DNA of 64,000 bases from Locusta migratoria. Its lineage: Eukaryota > Arthropoda > Insecta > Orthoptera > Acrididae. Both the position numbers and the translations under genes were made by a program. The notes beneath the pieces are model-generated. The model did not search any database. It had not been told where the DNA came from and worked only from the letters and a program-made list of their open reading frames with translations. The stretch lies in the NCBI GenBank assembly GCA_026315105.1, contig CM048744.1, positions 356,377,168-356,441,167 of the forward strand, in the 5' to 3' direction. Shown in pieces: positions 53,420 to 64,000 of the stretch; within the stretch, counting starts at the first letter, position 1, and the number at the start of each line of letters is the position of its first letter.

Positions 53420-53805
53420 CGCCAGTATGGCGATGACGAATACACGCTTCCAATGTGCGTTCACCGCGGTCACCGAACACGGATGCGACCATCATGATGC
53501 TGTAAACAGAACCTGGATTCGTCCGAAAAAATGACAGGTTCGTCGTTGCGTACACCATCGCAGGCGCTCCTGTCTGTGATGCAGCGTCAAAGGTGACCGC
53601 AGCCATGGTCTCCGAGCTGATAGTCCATGCAGATGCAAAAGTTGCCGAACTGTTCGTGCATATCGTTGTCTTGCAAACGCCCCCATCTGTTGAATTAAGG
53701 ATCAGATCTCCTCCTAAACCGGCAATGTCAGGAAATGTTCTCAGCAGAGTCTTTGCAGTGGCGCTCCGTCCAATGTGTCAGTAGGGCATTGTGACGTTGT
53801 ACTCA
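53420..53805 (-). pseudogene. Tc1-like transposase remnant
   Basis: The reverse strand gives, across frameshifts: GAFARQRYARTVRQLLHLHG, LSARRPWLRSPLTLHHRQER (second helix-turn-helix), VIFSDESRFCLQHHDGRIRV (first DDE aspartate region) and RGERTLEACIRHRHTG. These blocks in this order are characteristic of Tc1-like transposases. The C-terminal D and E and both termini are missing. The fragment is too broken to be functional. Confidence 0.85.
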
Positions 53806-54239
53806 AAGCACTCTGCCTACCATTAGGTCAGATGTAAATCCTTAAAAAACTCAGTGAACAGGGCATCAGCACCGATTCTCAGTCAACGAATGTGCACTAC
53901 TACTTTGCGATAGCTTAATTGGGCCACATTACGTGGGTAGTGGGAGTTATCGCACCATGGGCCAGAGGCTAGAGGTTATGCAATTCGGATACCTTCTACC
54001 AGGTCGTAAGTCGATGAAAGACTTATCTGTGCTGCTGGGACGCGTCGCGCCGAAGCAAAAAGGCTGACTGCGTGAAACTCGAACTGCGTGTCTGGCCGCT
54101 CTGATCTCCGGAAACCCGACACCCCACTCTCACACCAGTCCCATACTCCAACGACTGTCCTCCCACCAGGCTTTACGCACTCACACACAGTTGCGTAGCG
54201 CCTCGCGTTAGGAGCACACCTAACGCGACAGCCATTTCT

Positions 54240-54350
54240 TCAGGTTAATTACCTCCAAAAGGGAAAAAAAACCAAGATCGCAGTATGATTAATTTACTGA
54301 CGACCAGTTTCGATGTGGTATGCCATCATCTTCTGGTCGTATATATTTTA
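54240..54350 (-). repeat. Hammerhead-like tail, degenerate core
   Basis: The reverse strand reads CAGAAGA (expected CTGANGA), a hairpin region, GAAACTGGTC, then GTC that could pair with GAC upstream, then gcgatcttgg as in the 4.1 and 23.9 kb copies. The U4 change should abolish activity. It belongs to the same tail superfamily. Confidence 0.55.
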
Positions 54351-54418
54351 CAATGTGGTCATGTTTTTAACACGTTCTGGACGATTGACTGGTGATTTAT
54401 TTTCACTTGGGTCTTACT

Positions 54419-54497
54419 TCTAGGTCATGAAGGTGGTGAGATACTCTGTATCTCTGACGTCCACACTCCTCAAACACCACCTTCATGACCTAGGTCG
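54419..54497. repeat. Perfect 17 bp stem hairpin
   Basis: The arms aggtcatgaaggtggtg and caccaccttcatgacct are exact inverted copies around a loop of about 40 bp. A pyrimidine-rich run and the 54550 motif follow. Confidence 0.9.
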
Positions 54498-54544
54498 TGA
54501 ATTACCTTTCCCTTCCGTTCCCATCCTTTTTTCTTCCCTTCTCT

Positions 54545-54590
54545 TCCACCTGAGGAAGGAACTGTGTTCCGAAAGCTTGTCCTTTTTCGT
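54545..54590 (+). repeat. Hammerhead-like motif, CTGAGGA variant
   Basis: CTGAGGA (54550-54556), a perfect stem II GGAAC/GTTCC around TGT, GAAA (54571-54574), then AGCTTG. Core and stem II are complete, but stem I is only two pairs by eye. A member of the same structural class with a different flanking sequence. Confidence 0.45.
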
Positions 54591-54726
54591 CCCTTTTTTT
54601 CTTTTTCTTCATTTGTGTAACTATCGGCGGTACAGCACAAAGGTAAGTACTGGCCAGCCAATCTATCTCTTTTGAAAAATAATTTATCATATCTGAGGAA
54701 TATTTCCATCATTAATCGATCAATCA

Positions 54727-55168
54727 AGATTAAATATACAGTATTTCTTATTAATGATAAATCTGAAGCACTGAATTAAAATTTGTTATACGACCGGGAA
54801 TTGAACCAGGACCTCCAAGCTTAATAGGCAGACGCCTGACCGTTACACCACCGCATCACTAGCGATTAAGGCGCCTCGGAATAGTCCAAGCACGATTTCC
54901 TTCACGTCACATACTTCATTTCAGCTTGCCGGAAGCCGAGGGTCAGCGCGCTCGGTCAGGGGTCTGAACGCCCTCTGTAATAAAAAAGCTGAGCCAACCA
55001 TTCAACGAACAAACTGAACGAACTACCGCAACCATAAATTTACCAAATGATAATAATAATAATAATAAAACGGTCTGTCTAGTAAGCATGGAGGTCCACG
55101 ATCGGTTCCCGGTTGCATCACAAATTTTCATTCAATGCTTCAAATTTATCATTAATGTCTTTGACATA
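54727..55168. repeat. Inverted pair of tRNA-like modules
   Basis: The left arm (aaaatttgttatacgaccgg, gaattgaaccaggacctcca) and the complement of the right arm (aaaatttgtgatgcaaccgg, gaaccgatcgtggacctcca) match over about 95 bp. The left module has tRNA-like boxes on the reverse strand (ggttcaattcccggtcg; gtgtaacggtcaggcgtctg). It contains another tRNA-like head at 54930-54980 and (AAT)n at 55049-55067. The architecture parallels the composite at 3.0 and 10.0 kb. Confidence 0.65.
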
Positions 55169-55247
55169 TTTGAGACGAAAATCCATCTCAGGGATTATAT
55201 ATTTGTATTTACATTGATATTTATTTCTAATTAAATGTAATTGAGTT

Positions 55248-55347
55248 ACATAAGAATTCATCTCTCAATAGCAGGCTACCATTCTGTCGTTTTAGATACA
55301 TAAGAATTCATCTCTCAATAGCAGGCTACCATTCTGTCGTTTTAGAT
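55248..55347 (+). repeat. Exact 2 x 50 bp tandem duplication
   Basis: Two identical 50 bp units (55248-55297 and 55298-55347), each beginning acataagaattcatctctca and ending cgttttagat. Identity means it is recent or an assembly artefact. It lies in the 5' part of the family A LINE. Confidence 0.97.
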
Positions 55348-56761
55348 GGTTTAATAACCCAGAAACAGTAAAATATTATAAAAGCTACTGTGCTACATTA
55401 AGAAAAGTTATTAAAAAATCAAGAAGCATGTGCATCATGTCTGAGATTAGCTCCTCTGATAATAAAATTAAAACAATTTGGAATATTATTAAAAGGGAGA
55501 CTGGGCAACCAAGAGCAGAGGAAGAGGGTATTACCATCAAAACAAATGAAAACTTTATTAACAAAAAGTCAGAAGTTGAAAACATTTTTAATGATTACTT
55601 TTTAAATGTTGTGGAGAAAATAGGATCTAAATGTTCATTAGAAGGAGCAAGGCAATTAATGGAAGAGGCCATACCCACACAATTTGATACAATTGAAATT
55701 CCACCCATCTCACCTTCAGAAATTAGGAAACTAATAAATTCTCTCAAGAGTAAACGGTCATATGGAATTGATGACATTTCCAGCAGGGTATTAAAAACTT
55801 GTTCCCAGGAGATAAGTAGGATTCTCAGTCATATTTGTAATAGCTCATTAAAGCAGGGTATTTTCCCAGATAGACTGAAATATGCTATCGTTAAACCTTT
55901 GCATAAAAAAGGGGATACATATGATGTCAACAACTACCGGCCCATCTCACTTCTGTCAGCTTTATCAAAAAGTTTTGAAAAAGTTATTTATTCTCGAGTT
56001 GCTTCATATATTAGTAAAAATAAAGTTCTAACAAAATGTCAGTTTGGTTTTCAAAAAAGCTTTTCAACTGAAAATGCTATATATACCTTCACTGATGAAA
56101 TATTAAATGCTTTGAATAACCGGACATCACCAGTTGGGATTTTTTGTGATCTCTCAAAGGCTTTTGATTGTGTAAATCATGGGATTCTTCTAGATAAGTG
56201 GTATGAGTGGTATGAGTGGAACAGTGCACAAATGGTTTAAATCATACTTAACTGGAAGAGTGCGGACAAACAGGAATTAACTGATTAAATTGTAAATGAT
56301 ATCTTCCAGAAAGTTAAGTGGTTCTCTACAAATGGACTCTATTAAACTTTGATAAAACCCAGTATATACAGTTTCATACAGTAAATGGCATGACACCATT
56401 AATAAATTTTAGACTTTGAACATAAATATGTAGCTAAGGTAAAATATTCAAAAATTTTAGGTGTTTGCATTGACGAGGGACTGAATTGGAAAAAACATAT
56501 TGAAGATCTCCTGAAACGTCTGAGTTCAGCTACTTATGCTATCAGAGTCATTGCAAAATTTGGTGATGTACATCTCAGTAAATTAGCTTATTAGCCTATT
56601 TTCATTCACTGCTTTCATATGGGATCATATTCTGGGGCAATTCAACATTGAGCAAAAAAGTATTCATTGCATAAAAACGTGTAATGAGAATAATTACTGG
56701 AGCCCACCCAAGAGCATCCTGCACATTTATTTAGGGATCTAGGGATACTCACTGTAGCTTC

Positions 56762-56766
<5 letters not shown>

Positions 56767-56820
<54 letters not shown>
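56767..56820. repeat. (AT)n microsatellite
   Basis: Over 50 bp of alternating AT inside the LINE remnant. Confidence 0.97.
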
Positions 56821-56823
<3 letters not shown>

Positions 56824-57239
56824 CTCATTAATTTTGTTATTAACAATCTGACCCAATTCAATATTAATAGCAGTGTGCATAGCTACAACACTAGGAGAAA
56901 GGATGATATTCACTATTCAAGGTTAAATCTAACTTTGGCTCAGAAAGGGGTGCATTATGCTGCCAGAAAAGTCTTTGGTCACTTACCAAGTAGCATCAAA
57001 AGTCTGACAGATAGCCACCTAGTATTTAAAAAGAAATTAACGGAATTTCTGAATGGCAACTCCTTCTACAATGTAGATGAATTTTTAGATAAAACGTAAA
57101 AAAATAAATAAATAAAAGTTTAAAAAAATTGTCAAGTACAGACAACATTTACTAAACTGACACGTTCCACATCATTACGAAATGTCGTATATATGATCTA
57201 TGGAACAAGTATTAATCTAATCTAATCTACATAAATCAA

Positions 57240-58384
57240 TAAACTTAAGTAATACGAAAAGGCATACGAAACACATCGGCCGTGTTTTGGAGCGAGCTAG
57301 CGTGCCAGCAGCCGAGAAGTCTAGTCCGATGCGATGGTCATCTCTCTGGCCGTATAAGAGTGCATTTGAACACCGTAAAGGCAACATAAAGTGACAATGT
57401 TAAATAGAAACAGTTCAAATGACAGCAAACTTCATTAATTGAGCAGTCTCTCTGTTTCTGCGTAATGAAAAATAAATTATACAAAGTGGCATCTCTTTAT
57501 GAAAAAACTTAAGATTGATGAACTTTTTATTTAGAAACTGTGTCTTTCACTCAGGGCGATGAAAGCAACTAGGCATCTAGCGATTTCTGCACTTTCGTTA
57601 CAACCGAATTCAGTTACTCGTCATCTATGGTGACATGGGAGGTAGTGGAAAGTAGGAAAAATAAGAGACTATTCTCAAGTATACCACTCTTTATAATTTC
57701 TTTTTTTCCCTCTGTCGTAGTGTGAAACGTTCAATATATCAGTGGACAGAGTTTGGCGAAATGTTGTGCCAATGTAACATATTTAAACCTGGCATGAAAT
57801 TCTGGCCTTTTCCTCGCAAGCGGCCACACGTTGTCAAACCTCGTACGCCTCATAGGCAGGGGACGTCGGCATGTGCTTTGGCACCATCACAAACGTGTAC
57901 GCACTTTTTGGCCAAAATTAAAATTTCTGTGTCAAACTGGGAGACAATCACGTTTCGAAAAAGTGAAATTCCGAGACGTGAAAGAAACAGAAGCCTTTAC
58001 CAGCAACTCTAGGAGAAATTCAGTATTGAGACTCTAATTTAGTGGTTCCACAATCCTTCAGGAAAAATTTTCTGTCCTAATACGTTAAACTAATGAAGGG
58101 AACATTTATAGAAAAAAGAAACTATTTCCTCTACTAAAATAATTATTCTACAGACTAAAAGTTAAGTGGCAAACATCTAAGAGATTTTTGGCAGTATTTA
58201 GCCTTGGTATTAATAACACTTTATATATCTTGAAAGAAACTTGTTGATTTTAGTGATTTCCCTAAATGAGTCCAGCAAATGCCAGGGCAGAGTCCACTTC
58301 TTTCCCCATACTTATCCAAAAATCCGAAGGTGAACCCTAAACACCCTACCTTTCGTGTTGCGTTCAGCCGTAAATTATTATTAT
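57240..58384. other. No recognisable gene
   Basis: AT-rich. Overlapping frames at 57722-58037 share the same DNA in different registers and have no known domain. No repeat family recognised. Confidence 0.45.
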
Positions 58385-59178
58385 GACAGGTTTGTAGCCT
58401 TTCTTCAATCTCATTTAATTTGTACACTGAGTAAGCTATAAAGGAAAGCAAGGAGGAATGTAAAGTACGAATTGAAGTTCAGTTTGAAGATATAAAAACA
58501 TTGCTTTTTGCTGATGACATTTTAATTGTCAGACACAGGAAAGGACCTGCAAAAGCAATTGAACGGAATGTAGAGTGTGTTGAAAGGAGCATATAAGACG
58601 ATTTTTCTCCTTTTGCTTGGACAGTAAAATAACATATAACGGTCGCAGTAAAGAAGATATAAAATTCAGAATGGCAATGTGAAGAAAAGCGTTTTTGAAA
58701 AGAGAAATTTGTTAACATCGAATATTAATTTAAGCGTAAATAAGTCTTTTCTGAAAGCATTTGTGTGGAGTGTTGCCTTATTCTGGAGTGGAACTTGAAC
58801 GATAAATAGTTTAGACAGGAAGAGGATAGAGGTTTTTGAAATGTGGTGCTACAGAAGAATGGTGTAACTGGGTAGATCGCCTATTTAATGAGGTACTGAA
58901 TAGTTTTGGGGACAAAAGGAGTTTCTGGCATACTTTGACAAAAATAACGGATCGATTGGTAGGACACATTCTTAGACATCAAAGAATCGTGAATTTAGCG
59001 TTGGCGGGAAGTGTATGGGGTAAAAATAGCAGTAGGAGACCAAGAGATGAATACAGAAAACTGATTCAAATGAATGTGAGTTGCCGTGTTTACTAGAAGA
59101 TGATGAGGTTTGCTCAGGATTAAGTGGAGAGCTGCATCAAACCAGTCTGCGGACTGAAGACCACAATAACATTATTAT
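58385..59178 (+). pseudogene. RTE-like LINE fragment, strongly decayed
   Basis: Forward: GCSLSSI-FNLYTE near 58390, LLFADD near 58505, a thumb region with deletions, then RSFWHTLTKITDRLVGHILR, HQRIVNLALAGSVWGKNSSR and RPRDEYRKLIQMNVSC (58915-59095). It ends tgcggactgaagaccacaat and an ATT run. Same family as 48-51 kb. Many stops and small deletions. Confidence 0.88.
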
Positions 59179-59179
59179 T

Positions 59180-60149
59180 ATTACTAAATGGCCCGTACGA
59201 GTAGTTCTCACTGTTTGTGGTCAGTGACAAAATGGAAATAAGTTAACGTAAATATTTACAAATCATAATATTTTATTATAGATTTTAACAGTATCAACGA
59301 ATGTAAGTGGTAAAAATCTCGGATAAAACTTGATCCGCTGAGTGTTATTAGGTCAAAACAAACTCCACACCTTAATTAGAACAGTAGATATGCATGCTGG
59401 AATGACACAAAATGTTGGAGGGGGGGGGGGGATTGAATGTCAAGTTGAATGTGAACTGATGGCTTTTTTCAGAGCCAGTCAACGCATGTGTTTAAAATCG
59501 TAAATGAATGAATCTGGTCCGCTGAGCGTTCTTAGGGCAAAAAGAGAACTGCATTAATTAGAACCGAAGATATCGTGAATCAAACCGATTAATATATTCA
59601 GAACAAGCACAGAAGGGTAGCGCGTTTGAGTATACATAAATGAAGGTGAAAGTTAAGTGAATTTTGATACTTGATGACAATTTGTGGATGGATACATTTA
59701 GTTTAAAATAAAAATGAAGTAAATCGGCTGGAAAGAACGGCCCGGCCGACTGTTTTTATTGTCCGTTAATTTTTTTTAATATATAATATTAAATGTATTA
59801 CGTCCTATTACTTTATTTCCGTTTCCTGTTTTATGTCCACTACATGGTTTATCGAAAGATGCATATATTAACAACTTAGTTCACTAGTTCTAGCATAATC
59901 CCTGCACTTGCTGTTCAGTGTTATTATACAATGCTCTGAGTGAACATACAGGGCAGAATGTAAGGAACTAAAAAAAATGTTCGTTTATATTGATTATTTG
60001 TGTAGTTCCTTACTTTAGCGTATACAACAGACTAGCGTATTAATAGTTCGCAATTTGTAACTTTTCAAGGAATCTTTATATACACTGTACTTCTTGCCAC
60101 TTTAATTTTGTGATTCTTCTTAGAATCTTCTGCAATATTATACTTCTAT
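59180..60149. other. Spacer with an imperfect direct repeat
   Basis: Two similar modules 187 bp apart: gatccgctgagtgttattag (59330-59349) and ggtccgctgagcgttcttag (59517-59536), each followed by a taattagaac-type stretch. A G run is at 59421-59430. No gene recognised. Confidence 0.5.
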
Positions 60150-60250
60150 ATTATTCTGTAACTGTTTCCTGTAAGATACCTGAAGAAGGGCAATAACTGC
60201 CTGAAACCTGTTGTTCCTAAATCTGCAATCCTTTTTAACCTATAAACCAC
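60150..60250 (+). repeat. Hammerhead-like tail, partly degenerate
   Basis: CTGAAGA at about 60182, hairpin GGCA/TGCC, GAAA, ACCTGT (one base from palindromic ACCGGT), then T. Stem I is weak. Same class as the 4.1 kb copy. Confidence 0.5.
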
Positions 60251-61121
60251 AGTTGCTGCCATGGATAAAAATTTAACATAAGATTATTATTATTAAAAAC
60301 TAGAAAATGCAGGCTTGCGTAACTAAGTAGTTAGGGATCCCATCAATCCCTTCAAACCTGTACTTGTAAACACTCGATTCTCTGAAGACCAACTCGATAT
60401 GGGACGAGCTAGTGTTAATCCTTCCGCCCATAGAGAAATGAATAGAAATTGGAAATGTAATATAAAATAAAAGTGACGCTATTAACACGGATACATGCAT
60501 CTCGCAGTCAGAGAAAGAATATGAGAATCTCTCAAAAGGAAGCGAATGCATCGTCGCTACATCAGAATTACGAACGAATACCACCACTAATTTGTTCTCG
60601 TCGCTCTCAATACATAATTACCGACATACGTTTTTTATGTAGACCGGGTTTTGTATATAACTTTTGAAATTACGATCTCTTCTCTTGAAATAATGTTTCG
60701 AATTAACCCTGCGGCGCATAGCGTCAACTGTAGTGGAGGGCTGATACTGGATGCATTTCTTTGCATTTGCGGCCCTTTTTGAACTCGTAATGAATGGAGT
60801 CCACTCCATGGGATACTTCGACTAGGTGCTGCACTGTAGGTGGCGCCAGATGAACTGACAAGCTTTAGATTTTCCATCGGAAGGCAGCACCGGTTTCGAA
60901 ATAGGTTTCACAAATTTCACAAAGAAGAGGCAAAACATATCCTCTAGGTTCAAATTTGTTTGAAAGTTTCCACAGAAAAAGGAAAACCTCACAGAAAGGA
61001 CTCTGGAGGTGCCAAGTGCACAGTGTCCCCTTAAGTGTTATGGATTGAGGGTTAATTTTTCAGCCGGTACATATTTCTACTCAGATATTTTAAAGTCATT
61101 CGGCAACTCACGTGAATATAC
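60251..61121. other. Spacer without recognisable gene
   Basis: Short frames on both strands overlap and lack domains. No repeat family from the window seen. Confidence 0.4.
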
Positions 61122-61175
61122 TCCACGATCCACCAGTGGATTGCGACCCACTCTTTGGGAAACATTGCTCTAATT
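61122..61175 (-). repeat. hAT-like terminal sequence, reverse strand
   Basis: The complement reads gagcaatgtttcccaaagag, then tgggtcgcaatccactgg, resembling hAT ends of the CAGTGTTTCCCAAA type. No partner end found. Confidence 0.4.
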
Positions 61176-61532
61176 TATCGTTCCGTTATAATTTTGCTCT
61201 CGTTGGTCGGGGTCCCACGACTGTTAAGTGAATATGATGGATTCACTAAGGTAAAGGGACCATCCGTCCTGTTTTGAACTCGGCAGTACCGTTTATCAAC
61301 ACACGGTTCCGGTGTCCCGACACATTTTGTCCCGTTTTGTTAGTAGTATTATTTTCTTCTTCTCTGTGCTATACTATGTAACATTTAAAATTTTATGCTC
61401 ATAATTACTAAGTACGAAAAATATGTTATCGATGGACAAAATTAGTCACGAAAAACGAATCATTTAAATGGTTACAATGCCGAAATCGTTTTGTTTCATG
61501 CACTTCACTTCCACTGTACGACTGCATTCTCT

Positions 61533-61710
61533 GCCGGCTGCAGTGGCCGAGCGGTCTGCGGCGTTGCAGTCGGGGGTCGGAATCCCCCCTCTGGGATGTT
61601 TTGCCGTCTTTATTGTAAGGTAGTTCATAAGTAGTTTGCAAGTTTAGGGACTGATGACCCCGCCGTTAAGTCCCATAAGCTATACAAATATTTGAACATT
61701 TTTTGAACTC
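61533..61710 (+). repeat. tRNA-derived SINE with shortened head, 8 bp target duplication
   Basis: The target duplication cattctct is at 61525-61532 and 61711-61718. The head (gccggctgcagtggccgagc) lacks about 30 bp between boxes. Body and tail normal. Confidence 0.92.
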
Positions 61711-61847
61711 CATTCTCTCAATGACTCAGTGTGACTGTGTGTGACTTACATCGTTTCGGCAGTTCCGCGAAAGATTCAAGATGCCAAAAAGAAAAACGAA
61801 AGTTTCATTGCTGCATTGCAAGGAAAGTAAATATGTTAGAGTCTGAT

Positions 61848-62152
61848 ATAAAAAAAGGTAAAGCAGTTGGTTTGAACACCACAGTGCTTTACTAAGTACG
61901 GTCCTATTTGGAGGTGGTAGCAGTTGCCTTTCTCCGACCTTCGAACTGACTCACCCAGCCAGTTATAGGGGGACCTACAGTTTAACGTGGGTTCCGAACC
62001 ACTGTGCTACTCGGTATTTTTCACATGAGCAACACTGCCAGAGGCGCAAGAAGTGGAAAGTCATAGATAAAAATCCTAGGACCTGGCGGAGATCGAACCC
62101 GTGACCTTTGGATTTGTAATCTGGCACTCTACCACCGTGCAACGAAGACGCA
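61848..62152 (-). repeat. SINE-2, reverse strand
   Basis: Inverted relative of 38903-39207: ggtaaagcagttggtttgaa, ctgactcacccagccagtta, box B complement gagatcgaacccgtgacct, head complement ctaccaccgtgcaacgaag. Confidence 0.88.
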
Positions 62153-62218
62153 CTTGTAATTTGTAGTGATTTATGAATTAACTCAAGAGAATTATGTATA
62201 TATTGTATTTCCTCTTGT

Positions 62219-63106
62219 TAAGAGTAAAACGAAGGTAATGGAATGTAATGTCAGAAAATCAGGCGATGCTGAAAGAATTAGATTAGGTAATGAGACAATA
62301 AAAGTAGTAGATTAATTCTGTTATTTGGGTAGCAAGATAACTTCTGATGGCTGAAGTAAAGAAGATATTAAATGCAGAATGGCTATGGGGAGAAAAGTAT
62401 TTCTAAAGAAGCGAAACTTGTTAACATCTAATATTAATTTAAATGTTAGGAGCCGGCCCGGTGGCCGAGGGGATTGAGGCGCTCCAGTCACGATCTGCAC
62501 GGCCACTACGGTCGGGGGTTCGAATCCCCCCTCGGGCATGGATATTTGTGGCGTCCTTAGGATTAGCTAGTTCATAAGTAGTTTGTAAGTTTAGGGACTA
62601 ATGACCCCGTAGTTAAGTCCCATAAGCTATACAAACATTTGAACATTTTTAAATGTTAGGAAGTCCTTTCTGAAAGCATTTGTCTGGAGTGTAGTATTGT
62701 ATGACATTGAAACGTGGACGATAAGGAGTTCAGACAAAAAGATTATAGAAGCTTTTGAAATATGGTGCTACAGACGAATGATGAAGATTAGATGGGTAGA
62801 TCACGTGACTAATGAGGAGGTGCTTAACCGAATTGGGGAGAAAAGGAGTTTCTGCCTATCCTGACAAAGAGAAGGGAGAGATTAGTAAAACATTCTGAGA
62901 CATCAAGGAAATGTCAACTTAGCATTAGAAGGAAGTGTGTGGGGTAAAAATCGTAGAGCGAGACCGAGGGACGAATAAAGTAAGCAGATTCAAAAGGATG
63001 TAGGTTGTCGAACGTATTCTCAGATGAAGAGACTTGCACAGGACAGGGTAGCATGGAGAGCTGCATCAAACCAGTCTGCGGACTGAAGACCACAACAACA
63101 ACAACA
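62219..63106 (+). pseudogene. RTE-like LINE 3' fragment, SINE-interrupted
   Basis: Forward pieces: KSKTKVMECNVRKSGDAERI (62219 onward), FLKAFVWSVVLYDIETWTI after the SINE, RWVDHVTNEEVLNRIGEKRS, GSVWGKNRRARPRDE, and WRAASNQSAD, then ctgaagaccacaacaacaac. Frameshifts near 62860 and 62980. Same family as the intact copy; 5' truncated. Confidence 0.9.
62452..62650 (+). repeat. tRNA-derived SINE in RTE-like fragment, 11 bp target duplication
   Basis: The target duplication aaatgttagga is at 62441-62451 and 62651-62661. Box B gggggttcgaatccccc, tail agctatacaaacatttgaac. Near consensus. Confidence 0.95.
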
Positions 63107-64000
63107 ACTGTATTTTCTGCCTTAAGTACACATACATAAAGAAAACGCAGTTCGATTCTGATGTAAATAGCGCCACATGTAATACATAGTTTTGCGTGTT
63201 TAATGGAAGACAACAGTGATATTTAAATAATCTAAACCGCTGTAAACAGAAGGGCAACACTTGCTGCGTCACCATCCAGAAGCGTACTTCCCCGTCAAAT
63301 TCAGCAACAGTTCGTGAATTAACTGGCCTGCTATCAAAGGAGCCTAGGCTTATCGTGTGCTGGCAGAAAATCATGGCTTTCTCTCATATTACTGTGCTTT
63401 GAAACTAGTAAGAAACTGCTTTTACTAGAAATTCACTTGCGCTCGCACGAAGACTGAAGCCAATGTAGTGAACATATTTGTCTTTCCCTCTTGGGAAACG
63501 TTACAAAGACAGTTCCATTAAGTCAGATTTGTTACAGTATTTACAGATGCTTTCAATCACGGGGATTTGGTACTTTCTACCGCTTCTGCGTGTCTGTGTG
63601 TGAATTTTAGAATTTTTTGTACTTGCAAAAACATCCAGGGTAGTAAAGTAATCATTTTTGTGGTGATGGTACCTACAGTAACAGCTCATTAAGGAACAAG
63701 AAATATTTTTCGCAAATTTGAAACGGTATTGAATCGCGAAGTGTTTTAGGTTGGTTGTGTAGCATAAACAGTGCAAAGAAGAAGACAGCTGCAGATTATC
63801 TGACTATTGATGCAGAAATGGTTGTTCGCAAAATTTAGTTTCCATACGTACACCGTGGAGTAGAATCATTGAAGTATTTCTAAGGCTTTGCTGACTATTT
63901 CCTTAGTAAGGAAATATGTCTAATGATAATAAAAATCTTTTTTGTAAACCCATTGGCTTGTTCTTCCTTTTCTCCACAACCAGGACCATCATTTTCCATC
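63107..64000. other. No recognisable gene to the right edge
   Basis: Overlapping reverse-strand frames around 63066-63374 and 63501-63776 lack known domains; the first runs into the LINE tail. No repeat recognised. Confidence 0.4.

Larger units (their letters stand above)
55170..57235 (+). pseudogene. CR1/Jockey-group LINE (family A), long but broken
   Basis: An uninterrupted 270-codon frame (55428-56240) has SEIRKLINSLKSKRSYGIDD, LKYAIVKPLHKKGDTYDVNN, YRPISLLSALSKSFEKVIYS, QFGFQKSFSTENAIYTFTDE and GIFCDLSKAFDCVNHGILLD, covering RT fingers and first palm motifs. After it, the MPQGS and FADD part is deleted (compare family A at 15.1 kb), followed by thumb sequence (56400-56600), an AT microsatellite and a C-terminal piece HSYNTRRKDDIHYSRLNLTL (56875-57099). 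The 3' end is cacgttccacatcattacga and aatctaatctaatctac. Not functional because the catalytic aspartate pair is missing. Confidence 0.9.

Overview
The window looks like a stretch of a large, repeat-rich insect genome, most likely a grasshopper or locust (Schistocerca-like). This is inferred from the repeat families: a very abundant SINE with a Leu/Ser-type tRNA-like head, a composite repeat built from two facing tRNA-like modules, a full-length RTE-type LINE and several CR1/Jockey-group LINEs. I see no host gene exon that I can defend, no true tRNA or rRNA gene, and no bacterial-type operon. Nearly all recognisable protein-coding sequence is mobile-element-derived, and nearly all of it is broken. 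The exception is one intact 987-codon endonuclease/reverse transcriptase ORF at 48362-51325.

Layout. 0-5 kb: a CR1-group RT fragment at the left edge, a hairpin carrying two facing hammerhead-ribozyme-like motifs (1432-1545), a tRNA-like composite repeat, and the best hammerhead candidate (4095-4152). 5.2-7.1 kb: a 1.8 kb DNA transposon with about 300 bp terminal inverted repeats and a dead transposase. 7-12 kb: two foldback elements, CR1-group LINE fragments, and a hAT transposase pseudogene split by a composite repeat with a 12 bp target duplication. 13-21 kb: nested LINE fragments and SINEs, then a five-SINE nest at 20.8-21.6 kb. 22.4-25.7 kb: a foldback element whose inverted ends carry hammerhead-like tails, then a probable non-autonomous Helitron. 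25.8-29.2 kb: an L2-like LINE fragment and two foldbacks. 30-35 kb: SINEs and a reverse-strand Jockey LINE interrupted by two SINEs and a foldback. 35.5-36.8 kb: another foldback. 39.5-44.6 kb: an old inverted repeat invaded by two hAT-like elements (8 bp target duplications), followed by a third inverted-repeat element. 46.5-47.4 kb: a palindromic mariner. 47.8-51.4 kb: the intact LINE inside a foldback. 52-55 kb: a TA-flanked element, a Tc1 remnant and an inverted tRNA-like repeat. 55-63 kb: LINE fragments and SINEs.

How the parts relate. The SINEs and composite repeats mostly have 8-13 bp target duplications, as expected for LINE-mobilised retroposons. The intact LINE is a plausible but unproven source of activity. 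Nesting gives a relative age order: SINEs sit inside LINEs, mariner, hAT-related and foldback elements, and the intact LINE sits inside a foldback.

The most unusual signal is a recurring structural motif: CTGANGA, then a short hairpin, then GAAA, then a small self-complementary hexamer. It is usually present at both ends of foldback elements in opposite orientation. The best copies satisfy the hammerhead ribozyme core and form stem I with flanking sequence. This suggests that these foldbacks are Penelope-like or retrozyme-like non-autonomous retroelements rather than ordinary DNA-transposon MITEs.
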